Below are positions 11,201 to 18,303 of a DNA stretch of 64,000 nucleotides, one piece after another. The notes below the pieces were generated by a model that was not told the DNA's origin, searched no databases, and saw nothing but the letters and a program-made list of their open reading frames with translations. The translations under genes and the position numbers were made by a program. Each line of letters starts with the position of its first letter. The stretch's first letter is position 1. The stretch is from Gramella sp. Hel_I_59 (GTDB lineage: Bacteria > Bacteroidota > Bacteroidia > Flavobacteriales > Flavobacteriaceae): the NCBI RefSeq assembly GCF_006714895.1, contig NZ_VFME01000001.1, positions 372,001-436,000 on the forward strand, written 5' to 3'.

Positions 11201-11644
11201 AATAATTTTTCCGCAGAAGACATCGCAAAGATCGAGAGAGAAGGAGAGATCGAGTTAAACATTAACGAAAAAATGGTTAATTTGTCACTCGCTGAGGTAG
11301 AAATTAGCTCTCAGGATATAGAAGGATGGTTAGTAGCCAGCAGTGGTAATCTAACTGTGGCACTGGATGTTAGTATCAGTGAGGAGTTGAAAAGGGAAGG
11401 TGTTGCCAGGGAACTGGTAAACAGGATCCAGAACCTCCGAAAAGATTCAGGCTTTGAAGTGACTGATACAATAGATGTTACCCTACAGAAGGACGGCATG
11501 ATCGAGGATGCTGTGAACGATAATATAACCTATATTAAAACGGAAACATTAACTGCAAACCTCGAATTTGCAGAGGTGGTGGAGGAAGGTGCAGATGTAG
11601 AATTTGATGACGTCACCACTAAAATGTTCATTAAAAAACATTAA
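8243..11644 (+). CDS. ileS: Isoleucyl-tRNA synthetase
   Basis: A 1133-residue class I synthetase that charges tRNA-Ile. The ATP-binding HIGH-type motif is GIHH (residues 57-60, in PPSANGLPGIHHV) and the second signature is KMSKR (681-685). The editing CP1 domain lies between them (TTTPWTLPSNTAL). The PSANGLPG form of the first motif and the length above 1100 residues place it in the eukaryote-like IleS group, common in Bacteroidota. That group includes members with low sensitivity to mupirocin; whether this one shares that cannot be read from the sequence alone. The TraR/DksA-like gene follows 3 bases after the stop. Confidence 0.95.
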   Translation: MSAKFPEYKGLDLPKVAEEILNYWEENDIFEKSISSREGKESYIFFEGPPSANGLPGIHHVMARSIKDIFCRYKTQKGFQVKRKAGWDTHGLPIELGVEKELGITKEDIGTKISVEKYNEACKNAVMRYTDVWNDLTKKMGYWVDMTDPYITYKSKYMETVWWLLSEIYKKDLIYKGYTIQPYSPKAGTGLSSHELNQPGTYQDVTDTTVTAMFKIIDSSAAPVGAGLEGAFLIAWTTTPWTLPSNTALTVGPKIQYVSVKTYNQYTFEPITIIVAKDLAEKQFDKKFTKVSSQEELQAYSEGDKKIPYLIGEGFTGKDLVEIKYEQLLDYAQPNDHPENAFRVISGDFVTTEDGTGIVHTSPTFGADDALVAKQASPEVPPLLVKDDNGNLVPLVDLQGKFRPELGEFAGKYVKNEYYDDGQAPEKSVDVELAIKLKEDNRAFKVEKYVHSYPNCWRTDKPILYYPLDSWFIKVTEFKDRMHELNQSINWKPKSTGEGRFGNWLANANDWNLSRSRYWGIPLPIWRTDDGKDVKVIGSVAQLKEEMAKAVDAGVLEKDIFSDFVAGDMSEENYEKVDLHKNVVDTITLVSDSGKPMKREADLIDVWFDSGSMPYSQWHYPFENKEKVENEWRKADFIAEGVDQTRGWFYTLHAIATMIFDDVAYKNVVSNGLVLDKNGQKMSKRLGNAADPFETLAVYGPDATRWYMISNANPWDNLKFDIEGIGEVQRKFFGTLYNTYSFFTLYANIDGFSYAEADVDLAKRPEIDRWILSELHTLIEKVDRFYAEYEPTKATRAISEFVQENLSNWFVRLSRRRFWKGDYEQDKISAYQTLYTCMETVAKLGAPVAPFFMDRLFKDLNNVSGKDTSESIHIAEFPVYQPEFVDKSLEHKMEKAQTISSLVLSLRKKEMIKVRQPLQRVMIPVLDDAQKHEIEAVADLIKSEVNVKEIELIDDASGLLVKQVKPNFRVLGPRFGKDIKLIVNAVNNFSAEDIAKIEREGEIELNINEKMVNLSLAEVEISSQDIEGWLVASSGNLTVALDVSISEELKREGVARELVNRIQNLRKDSGFEVTDTIDVTLQKDGMIEDAVNDNITYIKTETLTANLEFAEVVEEGADVEFDDVTTKMFIKKH

Positions 11645-11647
11645 GCC

Positions 11648-12031
11648 ATGTCTACAGACGTAAAAGAACGCTACAGCGATGCAGATCTAGCCGAGTTTAA
11701 GGCTTTGATCAGATCAAAGATCGAGAAAGCACAGGAGCAGTTGTCTAATTATCAATCTGCTTATAAGAATGATGGAAATAATGGGACAGATGATACCTCC
11801 CCAACATTCAAAGCTTTTGAGGAAGGAAGTGAAACTATGAGCAAGGAAGCGAACTCTCAGCTGGCTATTCGCCAGGAAAAGTTTATCCGTGATCTCAAGA
11901 ATGCACTTAACAGGATCGAAAATAAGACCTATGGTATTTGCAGAGTAACTGGAAAGCTGATCGCTAAAGAAAGATTGCTTTTAGTACCACATGCAACCTT
12001 AAGCATTGAAGCAAAAAATCTACAGCGCTAA
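11648..12031 (+). CDS. TraR/DksA-family protein lacking the zinc-finger cysteines
   Basis: A 127-residue, mostly helical (coiled-coil) protein related to DksA/TraR, which binds the RNA polymerase secondary channel. The C-terminal zinc-finger region is recognisable (YGICRVTGKLIAKERLLLVPHAT) but holds a single cysteine, Cys98, where classical DksA has four metal-binding cysteines. The zinc site is therefore lost. I believe this form is common in Bacteroidota. The gene lies directly behind ileS and ends at a strong terminator, so it is co-expressed with the synthetase. A role in transcription control is inferred from the family only. Confidence 0.82.
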   Translation: MSTDVKERYSDADLAEFKALIRSKIEKAQEQLSNYQSAYKNDGNNGTDDTSPTFKAFEEGSETMSKEANSQLAIRQEKFIRDLKNALNRIENKTYGICRVTGKLIAKERLLLVPHATLSIEAKNLQR

Positions 12032-12043
12032 GCTGATCAAATC

Positions 12044-12083
12044 AACGTCTGGAGCATATTTTGTTCCGGACGTTTTTATTTTT
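12044..12083 (+). terminator. Rho-independent terminator behind ileS and the TraR/DksA-like gene
   Basis: A 10-bp stem AACGTCTGGA/TCCGGACGTT with one G-T pair and an 11-base loop, followed by TTTTTATTTTT. Confidence 0.85.
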
Positions 12084-12094
12084 ACTGAAGGAAG

Positions 12095-12718
12095 ATGTTG
12101 AAGAAGTTTTGTTTGCTGTGGTTTTTCTGTTTCAGCATGTTACTTCATGCCCAGCGTGATACCCGCGAGATCTTCAATGCTTCAGGAATTGAATCCATCG
12201 ACATACTTACCAACGAGGTTTTCAAAATTACTATTACCGCTAGCAATACAGACAGGATCAGGCTCATCACTCATTCTGAAGGTGAATACTTTAATCAAAT
12301 TCTTTTGCGGACGAAGGTTGATAACGGTAATTTGAGCATAAAAACGAGCTATCCCCAGGAACTTACCGGAGGCTTTGATAAATTAAGTGCACATAAGGTC
12401 TTTTCTTTAGAGCTAGAACTGGAGATTCCAAAGGATCTTGAAATTTCTGTAGACTCCAATATTGCTTCCTTAATTACATCTGGTTCCTTCAGCCAGCTAA
12501 CAGCGAATCTTAAAGATGGTTATTGCGATCTGAGAGATTTTACTGGAAGAGCTACAATTAATACTTATGATGGTAATATTCGGGTTGAAACTTTTGCCGG
12601 TCTTGTTGATGCTGTAAGCAGGAATGGAAAGGTGGAGATCCCGGAATATCTGAGAGGTAGAAACCCTATAAAACTTAAGTCTATAGACGGCAATATATTG
12701 GTGCTTAAAACTAAATAA
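12095..12718 (+). CDS. Exported hypothetical protein, DUF4097-like beta repeat
   Basis: A 207-residue protein with a signal peptide (about residues 1-19, FSMLLHAQ). The rest is repeating short beta segments such as GNLSIKTS, DGNIRVETFAG, NGKVEIPE and DGNILVLK. This pattern fits the DUF4097/putative adhesin beta-helix fold. It has no enzymatic motif and its role is unknown. The start is supported by a purine-rich AAGGAAG just before the ATG. It lies between a terminator and the lspA promoter, so it may be a single-gene transcript or run on into lspA. Confidence 0.55.
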   Translation: MLKKFCLLWFFCFSMLLHAQRDTREIFNASGIESIDILTNEVFKITITASNTDRIRLITHSEGEYFNQILLRTKVDNGNLSIKTSYPQELTGGFDKLSAHKVFSLELELEIPKDLEISVDSNIASLITSGSFSQLTANLKDGYCDLRDFTGRATINTYDGNIRVETFAGLVDAVSRNGKVEIPEYLRGRNPIKLKSIDGNILVLKTK

Positions 12719-12724
12719 TATTAG

Positions 12725-12732
12725 TATTTTTG
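12725..12732 (+). promoter_or_regulatory. -7 element (TATTTTTG) for lspA
   Basis: Perfect TANNTTTG match, 24 bases upstream of the lspA ATG. The nearest TTG is at 12698-12700, a spacing of 24, which is a little long. Confidence 0.45.
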
Positions 12733-12756
12733 GTGCGTTTCAATTAAAAATAAACC

Positions 12757-13362
12757 ATGTCGCTTAAAAAAGCCGGAATCATCATTTTCCTGATCTTATT
12801 AGTAGATCAGATCTCCAAAATATATATCAAAACACATTTTGCACTGGGTGAAGAGATCGAGGTTTTCGACTGGTTTAGTATTCTTTTCGTTGAGAACGAA
12901 GGTATGGCCTGGGGAACCAAGATTCCGGGGGAATATGGAAAGCTTGCTCTTACCCTTTTCAGATTGGCTGCTATAGTTGGAATTGGGTACTGGTTATGGG
13001 ATGCAGTTAGAAAGAATGGATCTAGAGTATTGATCGTTTCCATCGCGCTTATCTTTGCCGGAGCCTTTGGAAATATCATCGATTCTGTTTTCTACGGAAT
13101 CATCTTTGACGATAGCTACGGTCATGTAGCAAGTTTTTTACCTGAAGCCGGTGGCTACAGCTCAATTTTCTACGGGAAGGTGGTAGACATGCTTTATTTC
13201 CCTCTGTGGAAAGGTTATTTACCTGGTTGGGTCCCATTCTGGGGTGGAGAGTACTTCACATTCTTTGAACCCGTATTTAATATAGCAGATTCAGCAATCA
13301 GTGTTGGTGTAGCTTTACTATTGATATTCAACAAGAAAGCATTTCCGAAGGAAGAAGAATAA
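12757..13362 (+). CDS. lspA: Lipoprotein signal peptidase (signal peptidase II)
   Basis: A 201-residue inner-membrane aspartic protease that cleaves prolipoproteins before the lipidated cysteine. Four membrane segments are visible (about 5-22, 64-82, 90-110 and 176-192). The catalytic aspartates are Asp144 in KVVDMLYFP and Asp178 in FNIADSAIS, and VENEGMAWG is the family's third conserved block. It is longer than the roughly 165-residue proteobacterial enzyme because of extra residues around 112-165, which is usual in Bacteroidota. It will process the many lipoproteins in this window. The gene is convergent with the response regulator, with 2 bases between the stops. Confidence 0.92.
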   Translation: MSLKKAGIIIFLILLVDQISKIYIKTHFALGEEIEVFDWFSILFVENEGMAWGTKIPGEYGKLALTLFRLAAIVGIGYWLWDAVRKNGSRVLIVSIALIFAGAFGNIIDSVFYGIIFDDSYGHVASFLPEAGGYSSIFYGKVVDMLYFPLWKGYLPGWVPFWGGEYFTFFEPVFNIADSAISVGVALLLIFNKKAFPKEEE

Positions 13363-13364
13363 TA

Positions 13365-13781
13365 TCAGGCAGCAGTTTTATCGAAGATCTTTTCGAACTT
13401 CTTAAGTTCAATAGGTTTAATTAGATAATCCGTAACCATATTGAATGATTTCACTCTCTCCAGATCCCGAGGGTCTATCGAAGAGCTAACCACATAAAGA
13501 GTGATCTTTTTATTCAGGTTGTTCTTAATTTTCAGAAATTCATTTAAAAACTCCCAGCCATCCATTACAGGCATATTAAGATCCAGGAATATAATATCTG
13601 GCAGCAAATCTTCATGGGTCACTGAAGACATGGAATTCTTGAAATAGTCCAGTGCTTCCTTCCCATTCTTGTAGATAAGAAGATTCTCTGATAATTTTTT
13701 GATCTCTATGATCTTTTTAACCAAGTTCACGTATATCTTATCATCATCGATGATACACGCTAGTTCTACTTTCTGCCCCAT
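13365..13781 (-). CDS. Stand-alone response-regulator receiver protein
   Basis: A 138-residue single receiver (CheY-like) domain without any output domain. The acidic pocket is Asp12-Asp13 (CIIDDDKIY), the phosphorylation site is Asp67 (FLDLNMPVMDG), and the conserved switch lysine is Lys122 (LIKPIELKKF). It follows the PAS histidine kinase gene by 9 bases and is presumably its partner. Lacking a DNA-binding domain, it should act through protein contact or as a relay. The target cannot be identified here. Confidence 0.85.
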   Translation of the reverse strand: MGQKVELACIIDDDKIYVNLVKKIIEIKKLSENLLIYKNGKEALDYFKNSMSSVTHEDLLPDIIFLDLNMPVMDGWEFLNEFLKIKNNLNKKITLYVVSSSIDPRDLERVKSFNMVTDYLIKPIELKKFEKIFDKTAA

Positions 13782-13790
13782 TGTATAGAT

Positions 13791-15245
13791 CTAGAATTTT
13801 ATTTTAAACGTAGTCCCTATATCTAGGGTACTACTAACAGATATGGCTCCCCCTAGAGCTTCCACCTGGTTTTTGGTAATGAATAAACCAATACCTTTTG
13901 CTTCCTGACTGGTATGATGAAAGGTTCGGTACATTCCAAACATTTTGTCACCATATTCGTCGAGATCGATCCCCATTCCATTGTCACTTATCTCGAGAAA
14001 TTCTTTTTCGTTCTCAACATATGTCTGGATAAAAATGACCGGTTTACGACCAGGTTGTTTATATCTGATCGCATTTGTGATTAAATTTAATAAAATACTT
14101 TCAAGATACTCAGGTATATAGCTAATTTCTTTCAAATCCTGAAACTCAGCGACGATTTTTGCATTTTCCCGATTAATGAGAGATGATATCGATGCCAGAA
14201 CGATTTCCAGAGCTTCTTCAAATTTGATTTTGACCCTTTCTTTCTTTAGCGAACTTTGAACACTAACAATATTATTAAGTCTTGAAATCGCCGAATCCAA
14301 ATTACCAGCAACATCATCAACATTGGCCAGTAGATCCAGTTTATCTCTATCTGTTTTGGCCTCTCGTAATAATTCCACGATAAGACTTAAATTGCTACTA
14401 TGAGATCTTAAGTGATGGGAAACGATGTGTGCAAAGTTGAAAAGTCGGGAATTTTGAGAAGCGATGATGTCCAGGGAATTCTGAAGATTTAGTTCATTGT
14501 TTTTGTTTTCATCGATGTTCTGTAAAACTCCTCTTATTCCAATCACCTGCTGATCGTCATCATATACCGGTTTTCCTGTCAGTCGCACCCAGTATTCCCT
14601 ATTCTGAAAGGAAATCATCTTCAATTCCAGTTTAAAAGGTATCCCGAAGTTCTCACATTTATCAAAGGCAGATTTCATTCTGTTATGATGTTCTTCAGCA
14701 TAGAAGCTTTCCCGCTTTTCATAAGCAGGTTGAAAATCCCGGGGGCAATCGAGAATTTTCTTAGTAACATCATCCCAGTAAATATTCTTATTGATCGTAT
14801 CTACATACCAGCCTCCGGTAGAAGTCATTTCTGCAGTCTCGCGATAGTAGAAGAAATTTTCTTCGATCGTGTACTGGTCCCGCTTGGTCTGGTGGATATT
14901 TACAAATAGGAGTACCGCTGTTTCCCTGAAGGAGTTATCCTTGCTTTTTAGATTCTTACATTCAAACCATCGATACTTTCCATTCCCAAGTTTCAGCTTG
15001 ATCTCAAATTTGAAAGTTTCGTCATCAGCGATAAGTTTTTCAAAATGGATTCTGAAATCGTAACGATAATCGGGATGTAGAATATGATTGATAAAGAATT
15101 CAAAACGATCCTCTTCTATCTCAGGATCACCCACAAGATTGCTGAAATGATCTGACCAGCTAATCTCCTTGGAAAATAGATTGATCTTCCAATAGGCGAT
15201 ATCGAAATCCTGAAGTATGCTGTTTAACTGAAGGTCGCTAAGCAT
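13791..15245 (-). CDS. PAS-domain sensor histidine kinase
   Basis: A 484-residue kinase without an obvious membrane segment, so probably cytoplasmic. It has two PAS/PAC units (about residues 10-125 and 130-250, the second ending YWVRLTGKPVYDDDQQ..GIRGVLQNIDENK). A dimerisation/phosphoacceptor region follows (about 265-330, HIVSHHLRSHSSNLS). The C-terminal ATPase domain contains an N-box (NLITNAIRYKQ), G1 (DNGMGID) and G2 (KGIGLFITK). The phosphoacceptor helix has the HHLRS form common in bacteroidete PAS kinases. It is the first gene of a pair with the stand-alone receiver. The signal sensed is unknown. Confidence 0.85.
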   Translation of the reverse strand: MLSDLQLNSILQDFDIAYWKINLFSKEISWSDHFSNLVGDPEIEEDRFEFFINHILHPDYRYDFRIHFEKLIADDETFKFEIKLKLGNGKYRWFECKNLKSKDNSFRETAVLLFVNIHQTKRDQYTIEENFFYYRETAEMTSTGGWYVDTINKNIYWDDVTKKILDCPRDFQPAYEKRESFYAEEHHNRMKSAFDKCENFGIPFKLELKMISFQNREYWVRLTGKPVYDDDQQVIGIRGVLQNIDENKNNELNLQNSLDIIASQNSRLFNFAHIVSHHLRSHSSNLSLIVELLREAKTDRDKLDLLANVDDVAGNLDSAISRLNNIVSVQSSLKKERVKIKFEEALEIVLASISSLINRENAKIVAEFQDLKEISYIPEYLESILLNLITNAIRYKQPGRKPVIFIQTYVENEKEFLEISDNGMGIDLDEYGDKMFGMYRTFHHTSQEAKGIGLFITKNQVEALGGAISVSSTLDIGTTFKIKF

Positions 15246-15298
15246 TAGGGTCTTTTGGCAATGTTAAATGTACATTTTTAAGCTAGTTGTAGCAAAAA

Positions 15299-15871
15299 TT
15301 ATTTTTTCCTGAAATCGTAGATCCTGTTTGGTGTAACGCAATAGTCCAGTGGAATATCACTGGTGTATACATCACTGATCTCATCTACGGGTCCATAGAA
15401 TGAAACTCCAATTTTAATAATATCTTTCTTGCAGCGGCTTAAAAAGCGATCGTAGAAACCTTTTCCGTACCCAACTCTGTGTCCGCTTTTATCTAATGCC
15501 AGAAGAGGAATAAAGACAGCGTCGAGCTGTTGTGCAGCAATTTTGATTCCGTCTACCGGTTCAGGAATATTCCATTGATTCTTTATGATCCTGGTTTGAT
15601 CGGTTAGTAAGTAATTGATCATTTCACCAGTTTCAAAGTCAGATTTGGGGACGATGATCTCTTTGTCTTTTTCCTGTAATACATGTAGCAAATACTCTGT
15701 ATTTACTTCTTTTTGTTCAGCAATGCTCAGGAAAATATGGAAGTAACGTGCATCCCAGATGCTTAGTTCAAGACATTTATTCGCAATATCTATGCTCATG
15801 CTTTCGATATCTTCCTGAGCAAGCTGACTGCGTAAAAGCTTAAATTTCTTCCTGATTTCAGACTTCTTCAT
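15299..15871 (-). CDS. 5-formyltetrahydrofolate cyclo-ligase
   Basis: A 190-residue ATP-dependent enzyme that converts 5-formyl-THF to 5,10-methenyl-THF. The family signature RVGYGKGFYDRFL is present in the C-terminal half, and the N-terminus MKKSEIRKKFKLLRSQL is typical. I place the start at 15871, because upstream in-frame codons would read through most of a run that overlaps the preceding gene and has no family similarity. The chosen start still overlaps the M14-family gene by 14 bases. It is the last gene of the RimK operon, an unusual neighbour for a folate enzyme. Confidence 0.88.
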   Translation of the reverse strand: MKKSEIRKKFKLLRSQLAQEDIESMSIDIANKCLELSIWDARYFHIFLSIAEQKEVNTEYLLHVLQEKDKEIIVPKSDFETGEMINYLLTDQTRIIKNQWNIPEPVDGIKIAAQQLDAVFIPLLALDKSGHRVGYGKGFYDRFLSRCKKDIIKIGVSFYGPVDEISDVYTSDIPLDYCVTPNRIYDFRKK

Positions 15872-16853
15872 CAAAAAGCACTTTTGATTGCATGGATATA
15901 TGAAAGATCGCATCACCCTGATATACGATCGGGGATTCATTAATATTGATCACGTAACCCTCGCTATTGCTTTTGATCTTATGGCTAAACTTACCGTAGG
16001 GATCGGTTATGGTAGCTATATATTCACCTTTTTCAACATGTTTGCCACAGGGGATCTTGACGTGTAGAAGACCACTGTACTTTGCTCGTAACCAGGAACT
16101 ATTCTCGATAAGAACAGTATCTCTTTTTACTTCTGGATATTCAAATTTATCATTCAGCATTTCGAGGTGACTCAAAATTCTCATGGCACCATCTACACCT
16201 ACTTTCGCTACATCTTTATTGGAATCCAATGATTTTCCACCTTCAAAAAGCAAAACGGGAATGCCTAATTTAGAACAGGTTTCCCGGTAGGATTTTGTGA
16301 TCGTTTTAGAATGTATAGTAAAAGGCGCGTTGAAGATCTTCGCATATTTAATACTTTGAACATCGCCTTTTTTAACTCGTATTTGAGGTGCATTGAACCT
16401 GGCAGCACCTCCGGTATGGAAGTCCAGGCAAAAATCTGCTATCGGTAGTATTTTTTTTACGAATTGATACGCGAATCTACTCGCCAGCGAACCATTTTTC
16501 GTTCCCGGGAAGACTCGATTAAGATCACGCCCATCGGGAAATTCACGGGCCATATTCAAAAATCCGAAGATGTTGACGATCGGGATACAAATCACGGTAC
16601 CTACTTTAGGTTTGTTAATACCTTTTGAAATGATCTGCCGTACGATCTCAACTCCATTGATCTCGTCACCATGAATTCCAGCAGTTAGAAGAACAACTGG
16701 ACCAGGTTTTTTGGAACGTTCAATAATGACCGGCACCTCCACAGAAGTGGTAGTGTACAGTTTGGCCATATTAAAATTTATGGTCGCTCTTTTACCCGGT
16801 AGTACTTTTTCTCCCAGGATCTCAAGAACATTGTTCTTGTCTATTCGCGGCAT
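15858..16853 (-). CDS. Succinylglutamate desuccinylase/aspartoacylase-like M14 zinc enzyme
   Basis: A 331-residue member of the AstE/aspartoacylase group, which hydrolyses amide bonds of acyl or glutamyl amino acids. Zinc ligands are His61 and Glu64 (TAGIHGDEINGVE) and His146 (LDFHTGG); the substrate-binding RDLNRVFPG lies at about residues 109-117. The C-terminal domain (about 245-325) is a beta-rich, biotinyl-like extension (KIPCGKHVEKGEYIATITDP). Ast arginine-degradation genes are absent here. The gene instead lies 3 bases downstream of rimK, which argues for a role in removing or trimming glutamate (or similar) residues added by RimK. That role is inference. Confidence 0.78.
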   Translation of the reverse strand: MPRIDKNNVLEILGEKVLPGKRATINFNMAKLYTTTSVEVPVIIERSKKPGPVVLLTAGIHGDEINGVEIVRQIISKGINKPKVGTVICIPIVNIFGFLNMAREFPDGRDLNRVFPGTKNGSLASRFAYQFVKKILPIADFCLDFHTGGAARFNAPQIRVKKGDVQSIKYAKIFNAPFTIHSKTITKSYRETCSKLGIPVLLFEGGKSLDSNKDVAKVGVDGAMRILSHLEMLNDKFEYPEVKRDTVLIENSSWLRAKYSGLLHVKIPCGKHVEKGEYIATITDPYGKFSHKIKSNSEGYVININESPIVYQGDAIFHISMQSKVLFDEEV

Positions 16854-16856
16854 ATG

Positions 16857-17729
16857 TTAGACGTTTCGTTCAATATATCTAATGATCGTTTTGGCGATAT
16901 CCTTTCCGGTAGCTGCTTCAATTCCTTCCAGACCAGGAGAGCTGTTTACTTCAAGAATAAGAGGGCCACGACTACTTTGCAGCATATCCACACCGGCTAC
17001 ACCAAGAGCCATCGCTTTTGCTGCCTTGATCGCTGCATTTTCCTCTTCATCTGTCAGCTGAATAATGGATGCTGATCCTCCACGGTGAAGATTAGATCTA
17101 AACTCACCTTCTTTCCCCTGTCTTTTCATCGCACCTACAACCTGTCCATCTACTACAAAAGCCCGAATATCTGCTCCGCCAGCTTCCTTAATAAATTCCT
17201 GCACGATTACTCTTGCCTGTAGACCGTTAAAGGCTTCAATTACAGATTCTGCAGCATTTTGAGTTTCAGCCAGAACCACTCCTAATCCCTGAGTTCCTTC
17301 CAGTAATTTAATGATTACCGGGGCACCACCAACATGTTCCAGGATTTCAGTAACATCTTTCGAATAGTTGGTGAATACAGTTTTAGGCAAACCAAGTCTT
17401 GCTCTCGATAATATCTGTAAGCTTCTCAATTTGTCCCTGCTTCTTACCAACGCCTGTGATTCGGTCGTGGTAAAAGTTCCCATCATTTCGAATTGTCTTA
17501 CTACGGCGGTACCGTAAAAAGTTACCGAAGCTCCAATTCTTGGAATTACCGCATCAGTATCATCCAGAAAATGGTTTTTGTAGTAAATACTTGGTTTCTT
17601 CTTTTCAATAACCAGGTCACACTTTGTAGGATCGATCACTTCTACTTCGTGGTTGCGCTTTTTAGCGGCTTCCACCAGTCGGCTTGTAGAATAGAGTCGG
17701 GGATTTCTGGATAATATTCTAATTTTCAT
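16857..17729 (-). CDS. rimK: RimK-type alpha-L-glutamate ligase (ATP-grasp)
   Basis: A 290-residue ATP-grasp ligase of the RimK family. The best known member adds glutamates to the C-terminus of ribosomal protein S6. The N-terminal domain ([25 protein letters not shown]) is followed by ATP-grasp motifs: [18 protein letters not shown] (about residues 135-155), [19 protein letters not shown], and the metal-binding [13 protein letters not shown] near residue 270. Length and wording fit RimK closely. It lies between a retropepsin-like protease and an M14 amidohydrolase, tightly packed (1 and 3 bases apart), so the three are one operon. The true protein substrate in this organism is not proven. 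Confidence 0.88.
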   Translation of the reverse strand: MKIRILSRNPRLYSTSRLVEAAKKRNHEVEVIDPTKCDLVIEKKKPSIYYKNHFLDDTDAVIPRIGASVTFYGTAVVRQFEMMGTFTTTESQALVRSRDKLRSLQILSRARLGLPKTVFTNYSKDVTEILEHVGGAPVIIKLLEGTQGLGVVLAETQNAAESVIEAFNGLQARVIVQEFIKEAGGADIRAFVVDGQVVGAMKRQGKEGEFRSNLHRGGSASIIQLTDEEENAAIKAAKAMALGVAGVDMLQSSRGPLILEVNSSPGLEGIEAATGKDIAKTIIRYIERNV

Positions 17730-17730
17730 A

Positions 17731-18150
17731 CTACTTCAGGTTAAACGAGACATCGATAAGTTCGGTGTCCACTATAAATTTTTTGGTTAAAAACTTTCTT
17801 CCAATTAATACCGGATATCGCATTTCCTGTCTGTCTGAAAGCGATAAGGATATTTTAAATACTTTTCCGAAGAGCTTAATATTGGTACGCACCAGATATC
17901 GTTTCTGGATGATCCCGTTACTACTTCTTACAAATACAATGTCGTAATCTTTAAAAATAAAAGCTTTGCCATTATATAAAGGATGCTCAGCATCCAGAAA
18001 GGTACAATGCAGTTCATCATCAACTTCTTTGATATTCTCGCAATGTATCGAGGAACTATAGGCTCCTGTATCAATTTTAATGGCGATGTCGTTGAGGTGT
18101 AAAGCAGGAAAATCTGCCTTGTCAAATCTTCCGATCACAATCTTCTCCAT
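17731..18150 (-). CDS. Retropepsin-like aspartic protease of the RimB/Zn_protease (PF05618) type
   Basis: A 139-residue single-domain protein. The motif Asp27-Thr28-Gly29-Ala30 ([14 protein letters not shown]) matches the active-site DTGA of retropepsin-like proteases, and the rest ([21 protein letters not shown]) fits the family historically called ATP-dependent zinc proteases. Family relatives encoded beside rimK (RimB in pseudomonads) have been linked to removal of RimK-added glutamates. It is the first gene of a four-gene minus-strand operon. As a single domain it must dimerise to make a complete aspartic protease site. Confidence 0.78.
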   Translation of the reverse strand: MEKIVIGRFDKADFPALHLNDIAIKIDTGAYSSSIHCENIKEVDDELHCTFLDAEHPLYNGKAFIFKDYDIVFVRSSNGIIQKRYLVRTNIKLFGKVFKISLSLSDRQEMRYPVLIGRKFLTKKFIVDTELIDVSFNLK

Positions 18151-18290
18151 AATGCAATATACTAAAATGCCCTAAGTCTGGGAGCTGTGCAAAGTAAACG
18201 AAAGATTATACAATATTTTGATACGTAGGCTGATATTCTTAAAATTTACTTCGGAAGCCAAAAAAGGTTTAGTGAGCTTATTTTAATGTT

Positions 18291-18298
18291 TATTTTTG
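18291..18298 (+). promoter_or_regulatory. -7 element (TATTTTTG) directly before uvrC
   Basis: Perfect TANNTTTG match, followed by AGGTA and the uvrC ATG at 18304. Transcription should start at or beside the start codon, giving a leaderless or nearly leaderless message. Confidence 0.5.
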
Positions 18299-18303
18299 AG
18301 GTA

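Noticed and set aside
15858..16853. Naming the M14 enzyme AstE of arginine catabolism.
   Set aside because: No other ast genes are present; the rimK context suggests another role, so only the family is given.
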